Source: Chaunax sp. Z400 | Taxonomy: Eukaryota > Chordata > Actinopteri > Lophiiformes > Chaunacidae | Assembly: GCA_037577475.1 (NCBI GenBank) | Contig: CM075190.1 | Coordinates: forward strand, 72,001-136,000 | Direction of reading: 5' to 3' | DNA: 64,000 nt | Part shown: positions 1 to 13,801 of the stretch, in pieces | Layout of the letters: every line of letters starts with the position of its first letter | Numbering within the stretch: the first letter of the stretch is position 1 | The notes under the pieces: model-generated | Seen by the model: only the letters and a program-made list of their open reading frames with translations | Told to the model about the DNA's origin: nothing | Databases searched by the model: none | Made by a program: the position numbers and the translations under genes

Positions 1-970
1 GTATAGTATGAATAGTATGTACAGTTTGAATAGTATGTATAGTATGTACAGTATGACTAGTATGTGTAGTATGAATAGTATGCATAGTATGAATAGTATG
101 TATAGTATGTACAGTATGAATAGTATGTATAGTAGGAATAGTATGTATAGTATGAATAGTATGTATAGTATGTACAGTATGAATAGTATGCATAGTACGT
201 ATAGTATGTATAGTATGAATAGTATGTATAGTATGAATAGTATGTATAGTATGTACAGTATGAATAGTATGTATAATATGTACAGTATGAATAGTATGAA
301 TAGTATGTATAGTATGAAGAGTATGTACAGTATGAATAGTATGTATAGTATGTGAAGTATGAATAGTACGTATAGTATGTACAGTATGAATAGTATGAAT
401 AGTAGTAGTATGTGTAGAATGAATAGTATGTATAGTATGAATAGTATGTATAGTATGTATAGTAAAAAGTAGTATGTATAGTATGAAGAGTATGTATAGT
501 AGTAGTATGTGTAGAATGAATAGTATGTATAGTATGTATAGTATGAATAGTATGTATAGAATGAATAGTATGTATAGTATAAATAGTTTGTATATGTATG
601 TATAGTATGAATAGTATGTATAGTATGTACAGTATGAATAGTATGTATAGTATGAATAGTATTTACAGTATGAATAGTATGTACAGTATGTACAGTATGA
701 ATAGTATGTATAGTATGAATAGTATGAATAGTATGTACAGTATGAATAGTATGTACAGTATGTACAGTATGTATAGTATGAATAGTATGAACAGTATGAA
801 TAGTATGTACAGTATGTATAGCATGAATAGTATGTATAGCATGTAAAGTAAAAAATAGTATGTATAGTATGAATAGTATGTATAGTAGTAGTATGTGTAG
901 AAATAATAGTATGTATAGTATGAATAGTATGTATAGAATGAATAGTATGTATAGTATAAATAGTATGTTT
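1..970 (+). repeat. Array A HOR unit, 3' part (entered from the left edge)
   Basis: This is the end of a HOR unit that begins outside the window. Its last part matches 3,629-4,244 at an offset of 3,274 bp, including the AGTAAAAAGTAG marker (461 and 3,735) and the GCATGTAAAGTAAAAAA stretch just after 838. The array therefore continues leftward beyond the window. Confidence 0.85.
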
Positions 971-3900
971 AGTAAAAAATATTATGTATATGTATGTATA
1001 GTATGTACAGTATGAATAGTATGTATAGTATAAATAGTATGTATAGTATGTAGAGTATGTATAGTATGTATAGTATAAACAGTATGTTTAGTATGAATAG
1101 TATGTATAGTATAAATAATATGTATAGTATGTACAGTATGTATAGTATGAACAGTATGTACAGTATGAATAGTATGAATAGTATGTACAGTATGAATAAT
1201 ATGTATAGTATGTACAGTATGAATAATATGTATAGTATCTACAGTATGAATAGTATGTATAGTATAAACAGTATGTTTAGTATGTATAGTATGAATAGTA
1301 TGTATAGTATGTACAGTATGAATAGTATGTATAGTATGAATAGTATGAATAGTATGTACAGTATGACTAGTATGTATAGTATGTGCAGTATGAATAGTAT
1401 TTGCAGTATGAATAGTATGTATAGTATGAATAGTATGTATAGTATGTACAGTATGTACAGTATGTACAGTATGAATAGTATGAATAGTATGTACAGTATG
1501 AATAGTATGTACAGTATGAATAGTATGTATAGTATGAATAGTATGTATAGTATGTACAGTATGTATAGTATGAATAGTATGTATAATATGAATAGTATGT
1601 ATAATATGTACAGTATGAATAGTATCAATAGTATGTATAGTATGAATAGTATGTATAGTATGAAGAGTATGTACAGTATGAATAGTATGTATAGTATGAA
1701 GAGTATGTACAGTATGAATAGTATGTATAGTATGAAGAGTATGTACAGTATGAATAGTATGTATAGTATGTACAGTATGAATAGTATGAATAGTAGTAGT
1801 ATGTGTAGAATGAATAGTATGTATAGTATGAATAGTATGTATAGAATGAATAGTATGTATAGTATGAATAGTATGTATATTATGTACAGTATGAATAGTA
1901 TGTATAGTATGAATAGTATGTATAGTATGTACAGTATGAATAGTATGTATAGTATAAATAGTATGTATGGCATGTATAGTATGAATGGTATGCATAGAAT
2001 TTATATGTATAGTATGAATAGTATGTATAGTATGTATAGTAAAAAGTAGTATGTATAGTATGAAGAGTATGTATAGTAGTAGTATGTGTAGAATGAATAG
2101 TATGTATAGTATGAATAGTATGTATAGAATGAATAGTATGTATAGTATAAATAGTATGTATATGTATGTATAGTATGTATAGTATGTACAGTATGAATAG
2201 TATGTATAGTATGAATAGTATGTACAGTATGAATAGTATGTACAGTATGTACAGTATGAATAGTATGTATAGTATGAATAGTATGAATAGTATGTATAGT
2301 ATGAATAGTATGTATAGTATGTACAGTATGAATAGTATGTACAGTATGTACAGTATGAATAGTATGTACAGTATGTACAGTATGTATAGTATGAACAGTA
2401 TGAATAGTATGTACAGTATGTATAGCATGAATAGTATGTATAGTATGTACAGTATGAATAGTATGTACAGTATGTACAGTATGAATAGTATGTATAGTAT
2501 GAATAGTATGAATAGTATGTACAGTATGTACAGTATGAATAGTATGTATAGTACGAATAGTATGTATAGTATGAGTAGTATGTATAGCATGTACAGTATG
2601 AATAGTATGTATAGTATAAATAGTATGTATAGTATAAATAGTATGTGTAGTATGTATAGTATAAATAGTATGTACAGTATGTATAGTATGAATAGTATGT
2701 ACAGTATGTATAGTATGAATAGTATGTGTAGTATGTACAGTATGACTAGTATGTGTAGTATGAATAGTATGCATAGTATGAATAGTATGTATAGTATGTA
2801 CAGTATGAATAGTATGTATAGTATGAACAGTATGTATAGTATGTATAGTATGAATAGTATGTACAGTTTGAATAGTATGTATAGTATGTACAGTATGACT
2901 AGTATGTATAGTATGAATAGTATGCATAGTATGAATAGTATGTATAGTATGTACAGTATGAATAGTATGTATAGTAGGAATAGTATGTATAGTATGAATA
3001 GTATGTATAGTATGTACAGTATGAATAGTATGCATAGTATGTACAGTATGAATAGTATGAATAGTATGTATAGTATGTACAGTATGAATAGTATGTATAG
3101 TCGGAATAGTATGTGTAGTATGTACAGTATGACTAGTATGTGTAGTATGAATAGTATGCATAGTATGAATAGTATGTATAGTATGTATAGTATAAACAGT
3201 ATGTTTAGTATGAATAGTATGTATAGTATAAATAATATGTATAGTATGTACAGTATGTATAGTATGAACAGTATGTACAGTATGAATAGTATGAATAGTA
3301 TGTACAGTATGAATAATATGTATAGTATGTACAGTATGAATAATATGTATAGTATCTACAGTATGAATAGTATGTATAGTATAAACAGTATGTTTAGTAT
3401 GTATAGTATGAATAGTATGTATAGTATGTACAGTATGAATAGTATGTACAGTATGAATAGTATGTATAGTATGAATAGTATGTATAGTATGAATAGTATG
3501 TATAGTATGTACAGTATGAATAGTATGTATAATATGTACAGTATGAATAGTATGAATAGTATGTATAGTATGAATAGTATGTATAGTATGAAGAGTATGT
3601 ACAGTATGAATAGTATGTATAGTATGTGAAGTATGAATAGTACGTATAGTATGTACAGTATGAATAGTATGAATAGTAGTAGTATGTGTAGAATGAATAG
3701 TATGTATAGTATGAATAGTATGTATAGTATGTATAGTAAAAAGTAGTATGTATAGTATGAAGAGTATGTATAGTAGTAGTATGTGTAGAATGAATAGTAT
3801 GTATAGTATGTATAGTATGAATAGTATGTATAGAATGAATAGTATGTATAGTATAAATAGTTTGTATATGTATGTATAGTATGAATAGTATGTATAGTAT

Positions 3901-4244
3901 GTACAGTATGAATAGTATGTATAGTATGAATAGTATGTACAGTATGAATAGTATGTACAGTATGTACAGTATGAATAGTATGTATAGTATGAATAGTATG
4001 AATAGTATGTACAGTATGAATAGTATGTACAGTATGTACAGTATGTATAGTATGAATAGTATGAACAGTATGAATAGTATGTACAGTATGTATAGCATGA
4101 ATAGTATGTATAGCATGTAAAGTAAAAAACAGTATGTATAGTATGAATAGTATGTATAGTAGTAGTATGTGTAGAAATAATAGTATGTATAGTATGAATA
4201 GTATGTATAGAATGAATAGTATGTATAGTATAAATAGTATGTTT
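971..4244 (+). repeat. Array A HOR unit 1 (3,274 bp, canonical)
   Basis: The unit runs from one AGTAAAAAATATTATG marker to the next. It carries two AGTAAAAAGTAG markers (2,038 and 3,735), the canonical layout also seen at 4,245, 16,280 and 23,641. It is longer than some other canonical units partly because about 3,180-3,447 holds an out-of-register copy of sequence normally found just after the marker (1,063-1,330). Confidence 0.85.
3180..3447 (+). repeat. Out-of-register duplicate of 1,063-1,330
   Basis: About 265 bp match 1,063-1,330 at an offset of 2,117 bp, including the run with TATAAACAGTATGTTTAG and the two AATAATATG units. This sequence belongs near the start of a HOR unit but here sits in its second half. 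It looks like unequal exchange or conversion between different phases of the HOR. Confidence 0.75.
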
Positions 4245-7200
4245 AGTAAAAAATATTATGTATATGTATGTATAGTATGTACAGTATGAATAGTATGTAT
4301 AGTATAAATAGTATGTATAGTATGTAGAGTATGTATAGTATGTATAGTATAAACAGTATGTTTAGTATGAATAGTATGTATAGTATAAATAATATGTATA
4401 GTATGTACAGTATGTATAGTATGAACAGTATGTACAGTATGAATAGTATGAATAGTATGTACAGTATGAATAATATGTATAGTATGTACAGTATGAATAA
4501 TATGTATAGTATCTACAGTATGAATAGTATGTATAGTATAAACAGTATGTTTAGTATGTATAGTATGAATAGTATGTATAGTATGTACAGTATGAATAGT
4601 ATGTATAGTATGAATAGTATGAATAGTATGTACAGTATGACTAGTATGTATAGTATGTGCAGTATGAATAGTATTTGCAGTATGAATAGTATGTATAGTA
4701 TGAATAGTATGTATAGTATGTACAGTATGTACAGTATGTACAGTATGAATAGTATGAATAGTATGTACAGTATGAATAGTATGTACAGTATGAATAGTAT
4801 GTATAGTATGTACAGTATGAATAGTATGAATAGTATGTATAATATGTACAGTATGAATAGTATGAATAGTATGTATAGTATGAATAGTATGTATAGTATG
4901 AAGAGTATGTACAGTATGAATAGTATGTATAGTATGAAGAGTATGTACAGTATGAATAGTATGTATAGTATGAAGAGTATGTACAGTATGAATAGTATGT
5001 ATAGTATGTACAGTATGAATAGTATGAATAGTAGTAGTATGTGTAGAATGAATAGTATGTATAGTATGAATAGTATGTATAGAATGAATAGTATGTATAG
5101 TATGAATAGTATGTATAGTATGTACAGTATGTACAGTATGTACAGTATGAATAGTATGAATAGTATGTACAGTATGAATAGTATGTACAGTATGAATAGT
5201 ATGTATAGTATGTACAGTATGAATAGTATGAATAGTATGTATAATATGTACAGTATGAATAGTATGAATAGTATGTATAGTATGAATAGTATGTATAGTA
5301 TGAAGAGTATGTACAGTATGAATAGTATGTATAGTATGAAGAGTATGTACAGTATGAATAGTATGTATAGTATGAAGAGTATGTACAGTATGAATAGTAT
5401 GTATAGTATGTACAGTATGAATAGTATGAATAGTAGTAGTATGTGTAGAATGAATAGTATGTATAGTATGAATAGTATGTATAGAATGAATAGTATGTAT
5501 AGTATGAATAGTATGTATAGTATGTACAGTATGAATAGTATGTATAGTATGAATAGTATGTATAGTATGTACAGTATGAATAGTATGTATAGTATAAATA
5601 GTATGTATGGCATGTATAGTATGAATGGTATGCATGGTATGCATAGAATTTATATGTATAGTATGTATAGTATGTATAGTAAAAAGTAGTATGTATAGTA
5701 TGAAGAGTATGTATAGTAGTAGTATGTGTAGAATGAATAGTATGTATAGTATGAATAGTATGTATAGAATGAATAGTATGTATAGTATAAATAGTATGTA
5801 TATGTATGTATAGTATGTATAGTATGTACAGTATGAATAGTATGTATAGTATGAATAGTATGTACAGTATGAATAGTATGTACAGTATGTACAGTATGAA
5901 TAGTATGTATAGTATGAATAGTATGGATAGTATGTATAGTATGAATAGTATGTATAGTATGTACAGTATGAATAGTATGTACAGTATGTACAGTATGAAT
6001 AGTATGTACAGTATGTACAGTATGTATAGTATGAACAGTATGAATAGTATGTACAGTATGTATAGCATGAATAGTATGTATAGTATGTACAGTATCAATA
6101 GTATGTACAGTATGTACAGTATGAATAGTATGTATAGTATGTACAGTATGAATAGTATGAATAGTATGTACAGTATGTACAGTATGAATAGTATGTATAG
6201 TACGAATAGTATGTATAGTATGAGTAGTATGTATAGCATGTACAGTATGAATAGTATGTACAGTATAAATAGTATGTATAGTATAAATAGTATGTGTAGT
6301 ATGTATAGTATAAATAGTATGTACAGTATGTATAGTATGAATAGTATGTACAGTATGTATAGTATGAATAGTATGTGTAGTATGTACAGTATGACTAGTA
6401 TGTGTAGTATGAATAGTATGCATAGTATGAATAGTATGTATAGTATGTACAGTATGAATAGTATGTATAGTATGAACAGTATGTATAGTATGTATAGTAT
6501 GAATAGTATGTACAGTTTGAATAGTATGTATAGTATGTACAGTATGACTAGTATGTATAGTATGAATAGTATGCATAGTATGAATAGTATGTATAGTATG
6601 TACAGTATGAATAGTATGTATAGTAGGAATAGTATGTATAGTATGAATAGTATGTATAGTATGTACAGTATGAATAGTATGCATAGTACGTACAGTATGA
6701 ATAGTATGCATAGTACGTATAGTATGTATAGTATGAATAGTATGTATAGTATGAATAGTATGTATAGTATGTACAGTATGAATAGTATGTATAATATGTA
6801 CAGTATGAATAGTATGAATAGTATGTATAGTATGAAGAGTATGTACAGTATGAATAGTATGTATAGTATGTGAAGTATGAATAGTACGTATAGTATGTAC
6901 AGTATGAATAGTATGAATAGTAGTAGTATGTGTAGAATGAATAGTATGTATAGTATGAATAGTATGTATAGTATGTATAGTAAAAAGTAGTATGTATAGT
7001 ATGAAGAGTATGTATAGTAGTAGTATGTGTAGAATGAATAGTATGTATAGTATGTATAGTATGAATAGTATGTATAGAATGAATAGTATGTATAGTATAA
7101 ATAGTTTGTATATGTATGTATAGTATGAATAGTATGTATAGTATGTACAGTATGAATAGTATGTATAGTATGAATAGTATGTACAGTATGAATAGTATGT

Positions 7201-7479
7201 ACAGTATGTACAGTATGAATAGTATGTATAGTATGAATAGTATGAATAGTATGTACAGTATGAATAGTATGTACAGTATGTATAGTATGAATAGTATGAA
7301 CAGTATGAATAGTATGTACAGTATGTATAGCATGAATAGTATGTATAGCATGTAAAGTAAAAAATAGTATGTATAGTATGAATAGTATGTATAGTAGTAG
7401 TATGTGTAGAAATAATAGTATGTATAGTATGAATAGTATGTATAGAATGAATAGTATGTATAGTATAAATAGTATGTTT
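4245..7479 (+). repeat. Array A HOR unit 2 (3,235 bp, canonical)
   Basis: Bounded by the AGTAAAAAATATTATG marker, with AGTAAAAAGTAG markers at 5,678 and 6,979. It contains the 402-bp tandem duplication at about 4,719-5,522. From 5,002 onward it belongs to the first copy of the 4,400-bp amplified block. Confidence 0.85.
4719..5522 (+). repeat. 402-bp tandem duplication inside HOR unit 2
   Basis: Two adjacent copies of about 402 bp, for example the GTGTAGAATG element at 5,041 and again at 5,443, each with the same series of three AGTATGAAG-containing units and the GTAGTAGTATG element. The equivalent region at about 22,745-23,146 has a single copy. The boundaries are approximate because the flanks are the same 9-bp repeat. 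Confidence 0.8.
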
Positions 7480-9401
7480 AGTAAAAAATATTATGTATAT
7501 GTATGTATAGTATGTACAGTATGAATAGTATGTATAGTATAAATAGTATGTATAGTATGTAGAGTATGTATAGTATGTATAGTATAAACAGTATGTTTAG
7601 TATGAATAGTATGTATAGTATAAATAATATGTATAGTATGTACAGTATGTATAGTATGAACAGTATGTACAGTATGAATAGTATGAATAGTATGTACAGT
7701 ATGAATAATATGTATAGTATGTACAGTATGAATAATATGTATAGTATCTACAGTATGAATAGTATGTATAGTATAAACAGTATGTTTAGTATGTATAGTA
7801 TGTATAGTATGTACAGTATGAATAGTATGTATAGTATGAATAGTATGAATAGTATGTACAGTATGACTAGTATGTATAGTATGTGCAGTATGAATAGTAT
7901 TTGCAGTATGAATAGTATGTATAGTATGAATAGTATGTATAGTATGTACAGTATGAATAGTATGTACAGTATGAATAGTATGTATAGTATGTACAGTATG
8001 AATAGTATGTACAGTATGAATAGTATGTACAGTATGAATAGTATGTATAGTATGAATAGTATGTATAGTATGAATAGTATGTATAGTATGTACAGTATGA
8101 ATAGTATGAATAGTATGTATAATATGTACAGTATGAATAGTATCAATAGTATGTATAGTATGAATAGTATGTATAGTATGAAGAGTATGTACAGTATGAA
8201 TAGTATGTATAGTATGAAGAGTATGTACAGTATGAATAGTATGTATAGTATGTAGAGTATGAATAGTATGAATAGTAGTAGTATGTGTAGAATGAATAGT
8301 ATGTATAGTATGAATAGTATGTATAGAATGAATAGTATGTATAGTATGAATAGTATGTATAGTATGTACAGTATGAATAGTATGTATAGTATGAATAGTA
8401 TGTATAGTATGTACAGTATGAATAGTATGTATAGTATAAATAGTATGTATGGCATGTATAGTATGAATGGTATGCATGGTATGCATAGAATTTATATGTA
8501 TAGTATGAATAGTATGTATAGTATGTATAGTAAAAAGTAGTATGTATAGTATGAAGAGTATGTATAGTAGTAGTATGTGTAGAATGAATAGTATGTATAG
8601 TATGAACAGTATGTATAGTATGTATAGTATGAATAGTATGTACAGTTTGAATAGTATGTATAGTATGTACAGTATGACTAGTATGTGTAGTATGAATAGT
8701 ATGCATAGTATGAATAGTATGTATAGTATGTACAGTATGAATAGTATGTATAGTATGAACAGTATGTATAGTATGTATAGTATGAATAGTATGTACAGTT
8801 TGAATAGTATGTATAGTATGTACAGTATGACTAGTATGTGTAGTATGAATAGTATGCATAGTATGAATAGTATGTATAGTATGTACAGTATGAATAGTAT
8901 GTATAGTAGGAATAGTATGTATAGTATGAATAGTATGTATAGTATGTACAGTATGAATAGTATGCATAGTACGTATAGTATGTATAGTAGGAATAGTATG
9001 TACAGTATGTACAGTATGTATAGTATGTATAGTATGAATAGTATGTATAGTAAAAATAGTATGTATAGTATGAATAGTATGTATAGTAGTAGTATGTGTA
9101 GTATGTATAGTATGTATAGTATGAATAGTATGTATAGAATGAACAGTATGTATAGTATGAATAGTATGTATAGTATGTACAGTATGAATAGTATGTACAG
9201 CATGTATGGTATGTATTGTATGTACATTATGTAAAGTATGTATAGTATGAATAGTATGTATGGCATGTATAGTATGAATAGTATGTATGGTATGCATGGT
9301 ATGCATAGTATGTATAGAATTCATATGTATAGTATGAATAGTATGTATAGTATGAATAGTATGTATAGTATGAATAGTATGTATAGTATGTACAGTATGT
9401 A
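5002..9401 (+). repeat. 4,400-bp amplified block, copy 1
   Basis: Matches 9,402-13,801 at an offset of exactly 4,400 bp. I saw no difference in the stretches I compared, including a region of nearly 1.8 kb at 7,491-9,266. Upstream of 5,002 the two copies diverge at once, which defines the left edge. 4,400 is not a multiple of 9, so register is kept through the non-9-bp markers and the match is not a chance alignment of monomers. Confidence 0.9.
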
Positions 9402-11879
9402 CAGTATGTACAGTATGAATAGTATGAATAGTAGTAGTATGTGTAGAATGAATAGTATGTATAGTATGAATAGTATGTATAGAATGAATAGTATGTATAG
9501 TATGAATAGTATGTATAGTATGTACAGTATGTACAGTATGTACAGTATGAATAGTATGAATAGTATGTACAGTATGAATAGTATGTACAGTATGAATAGT
9601 ATGTATAGTATGTACAGTATGAATAGTATGAATAGTATGTATAATATGTACAGTATGAATAGTATGAATAGTATGTATAGTATGAATAGTATGTATAGTA
9701 TGAAGAGTATGTACAGTATGAATAGTATGTATAGTATGAAGAGTATGTACAGTATGAATAGTATGTATAGTATGAAGAGTATGTACAGTATGAATAGTAT
9801 GTATAGTATGTACAGTATGAATAGTATGAATAGTAGTAGTATGTGTAGAATGAATAGTATGTATAGTATGAATAGTATGTATAGAATGAATAGTATGTAT
9901 AGTATGAATAGTATGTATAGTATGTACAGTATGAATAGTATGTATAGTATGAATAGTATGTATAGTATGTACAGTATGAATAGTATGTATAGTATAAATA
10001 GTATGTATGGCATGTATAGTATGAATGGTATGCATGGTATGCATAGAATTTATATGTATAGTATGTATAGTATGTATAGTAAAAAGTAGTATGTATAGTA
10101 TGAAGAGTATGTATAGTAGTAGTATGTGTAGAATGAATAGTATGTATAGTATGAATAGTATGTATAGAATGAATAGTATGTATAGTATAAATAGTATGTA
10201 TATGTATGTATAGTATGTATAGTATGTACAGTATGAATAGTATGTATAGTATGAATAGTATGTACAGTATGAATAGTATGTACAGTATGTACAGTATGAA
10301 TAGTATGTATAGTATGAATAGTATGGATAGTATGTATAGTATGAATAGTATGTATAGTATGTACAGTATGAATAGTATGTACAGTATGTACAGTATGAAT
10401 AGTATGTACAGTATGTACAGTATGTATAGTATGAACAGTATGAATAGTATGTACAGTATGTATAGCATGAATAGTATGTATAGTATGTACAGTATCAATA
10501 GTATGTACAGTATGTACAGTATGAATAGTATGTATAGTATGTACAGTATGAATAGTATGAATAGTATGTACAGTATGTACAGTATGAATAGTATGTATAG
10601 TACGAATAGTATGTATAGTATGAGTAGTATGTATAGCATGTACAGTATGAATAGTATGTACAGTATAAATAGTATGTATAGTATAAATAGTATGTGTAGT
10701 ATGTATAGTATAAATAGTATGTACAGTATGTATAGTATGAATAGTATGTACAGTATGTATAGTATGAATAGTATGTGTAGTATGTACAGTATGACTAGTA
10801 TGTGTAGTATGAATAGTATGCATAGTATGAATAGTATGTATAGTATGTACAGTATGAATAGTATGTATAGTATGAACAGTATGTATAGTATGTATAGTAT
10901 GAATAGTATGTACAGTTTGAATAGTATGTATAGTATGTACAGTATGACTAGTATGTATAGTATGAATAGTATGCATAGTATGAATAGTATGTATAGTATG
11001 TACAGTATGAATAGTATGTATAGTAGGAATAGTATGTATAGTATGAATAGTATGTATAGTATGTACAGTATGAATAGTATGCATAGTACGTACAGTATGA
11101 ATAGTATGCATAGTACGTATAGTATGTATAGTATGAATAGTATGTATAGTATGAATAGTATGTATAGTATGTACAGTATGAATAGTATGTATAATATGTA
11201 CAGTATGAATAGTATGAATAGTATGTATAGTATGAAGAGTATGTACAGTATGAATAGTATGTATAGTATGTGAAGTATGAATAGTACGTATAGTATGTAC
11301 AGTATGAATAGTATGAATAGTAGTAGTATGTGTAGAATGAATAGTATGTATAGTATGAATAGTATGTATAGTATGTATAGTAAAAAGTAGTATGTATAGT
11401 ATGAAGAGTATGTATAGTAGTAGTATGTGTAGAATGAATAGTATGTATAGTATGTATAGTATGAATAGTATGTATAGAATGAATAGTATGTATAGTATAA
11501 ATAGTTTGTATATGTATGTATAGTATGAATAGTATGTATAGTATGTACAGTATGAATAGTATGTATAGTATGAATAGTATGTACAGTATGAATAGTATGT
11601 ACAGTATGTACAGTATGAATAGTATGTATAGTATGAATAGTATGAATAGTATGTACAGTATGAATAGTATGTACAGTATGTATAGTATGAATAGTATGAA
11701 CAGTATGAATAGTATGTACAGTATGTATAGCATGAATAGTATGTATAGCATGTAAAGTAAAAAATAGTATGTATAGTATGAATAGTATGTATAGTAGTAG
11801 TATGTGTAGAAATAATAGTATGTATAGTATGAATAGTATGTATAGAATGAATAGTATGTATAGTATAAATAGTATGTTT
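7480..11879 (+). repeat. Array A HOR unit 3 (4,400 bp, with module X)
   Basis: Marker-to-marker unit with three AGTAAAAAGTAG markers (8,529, 10,078, 11,379). It is a composite: a canonical start, then module X (about 8,542-9,330), then a second start-like segment leading back into a canonical second half. This unit and the next share the same length and layout. Confidence 0.85.
8542..9330 (+). repeat. Module X, copy 1
   Basis: A segment of about 0.79 kb present only in the two 4,400-bp units and the two 2,486-bp units. Its signature is GTATTGTATGTACATTATG (9,213-9,231), followed by GGTATGCATGG-type units and TAGAATTCATATG (GAATTC at 9,317-9,322). It also carries CAGTTTGAAT and AGTATGACT variants in duplicate. 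It is diverged 9-bp repeat, not single-copy DNA. Confidence 0.8.
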
Positions 11880-13801
11880 AGTAAAAAATATTATGTATAT
11901 GTATGTATAGTATGTACAGTATGAATAGTATGTATAGTATAAATAGTATGTATAGTATGTAGAGTATGTATAGTATGTATAGTATAAACAGTATGTTTAG
12001 TATGAATAGTATGTATAGTATAAATAATATGTATAGTATGTACAGTATGTATAGTATGAACAGTATGTACAGTATGAATAGTATGAATAGTATGTACAGT
12101 ATGAATAATATGTATAGTATGTACAGTATGAATAATATGTATAGTATCTACAGTATGAATAGTATGTATAGTATAAACAGTATGTTTAGTATGTATAGTA
12201 TGTATAGTATGTACAGTATGAATAGTATGTATAGTATGAATAGTATGAATAGTATGTACAGTATGACTAGTATGTATAGTATGTGCAGTATGAATAGTAT
12301 TTGCAGTATGAATAGTATGTATAGTATGAATAGTATGTATAGTATGTACAGTATGAATAGTATGTACAGTATGAATAGTATGTATAGTATGTACAGTATG
12401 AATAGTATGTACAGTATGAATAGTATGTACAGTATGAATAGTATGTATAGTATGAATAGTATGTATAGTATGAATAGTATGTATAGTATGTACAGTATGA
12501 ATAGTATGAATAGTATGTATAATATGTACAGTATGAATAGTATCAATAGTATGTATAGTATGAATAGTATGTATAGTATGAAGAGTATGTACAGTATGAA
12601 TAGTATGTATAGTATGAAGAGTATGTACAGTATGAATAGTATGTATAGTATGTAGAGTATGAATAGTATGAATAGTAGTAGTATGTGTAGAATGAATAGT
12701 ATGTATAGTATGAATAGTATGTATAGAATGAATAGTATGTATAGTATGAATAGTATGTATAGTATGTACAGTATGAATAGTATGTATAGTATGAATAGTA
12801 TGTATAGTATGTACAGTATGAATAGTATGTATAGTATAAATAGTATGTATGGCATGTATAGTATGAATGGTATGCATGGTATGCATAGAATTTATATGTA
12901 TAGTATGAATAGTATGTATAGTATGTATAGTAAAAAGTAGTATGTATAGTATGAAGAGTATGTATAGTAGTAGTATGTGTAGAATGAATAGTATGTATAG
13001 TATGAACAGTATGTATAGTATGTATAGTATGAATAGTATGTACAGTTTGAATAGTATGTATAGTATGTACAGTATGACTAGTATGTGTAGTATGAATAGT
13101 ATGCATAGTATGAATAGTATGTATAGTATGTACAGTATGAATAGTATGTATAGTATGAACAGTATGTATAGTATGTATAGTATGAATAGTATGTACAGTT
13201 TGAATAGTATGTATAGTATGTACAGTATGACTAGTATGTGTAGTATGAATAGTATGCATAGTATGAATAGTATGTATAGTATGTACAGTATGAATAGTAT
13301 GTATAGTAGGAATAGTATGTATAGTATGAATAGTATGTATAGTATGTACAGTATGAATAGTATGCATAGTACGTATAGTATGTATAGTAGGAATAGTATG
13401 TACAGTATGTACAGTATGTATAGTATGTATAGTATGAATAGTATGTATAGTAAAAATAGTATGTATAGTATGAATAGTATGTATAGTAGTAGTATGTGTA
13501 GTATGTATAGTATGTATAGTATGAATAGTATGTATAGAATGAACAGTATGTATAGTATGAATAGTATGTATAGTATGTACAGTATGAATAGTATGTACAG
13601 CATGTATGGTATGTATTGTATGTACATTATGTAAAGTATGTATAGTATGAATAGTATGTATGGCATGTATAGTATGAATAGTATGTATGGTATGCATGGT
13701 ATGCATAGTATGTATAGAATTCATATGTATAGTATGAATAGTATGTATAGTATGAATAGTATGTATAGTATGAATAGTATGTATAGTATGTACAGTATGT
13801 A
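9402..13801 (+). repeat. 4,400-bp amplified block, copy 2
   Basis: Second tandem copy of the 4,400-bp block. Markers AGTAAAAAATATTATG (11,880) and AGTAAAAAGTAG (10,078, 11,379, 12,929) sit exactly 4,400 bp after those of copy 1. Such identity within rapidly evolving satellite DNA implies very recent duplication, gene conversion, or an assembly duplication. Confidence 0.9.

Noticed and set aside
9317..9322. EcoRI, NsiI and SpeI-like palindromes in array A as regulatory sites
   Set aside because: GAATTC, ATGCAT and ACTAGT arise from single-base variants of the 9-bp unit and recur only through HOR copying. There is no independent evidence of function.
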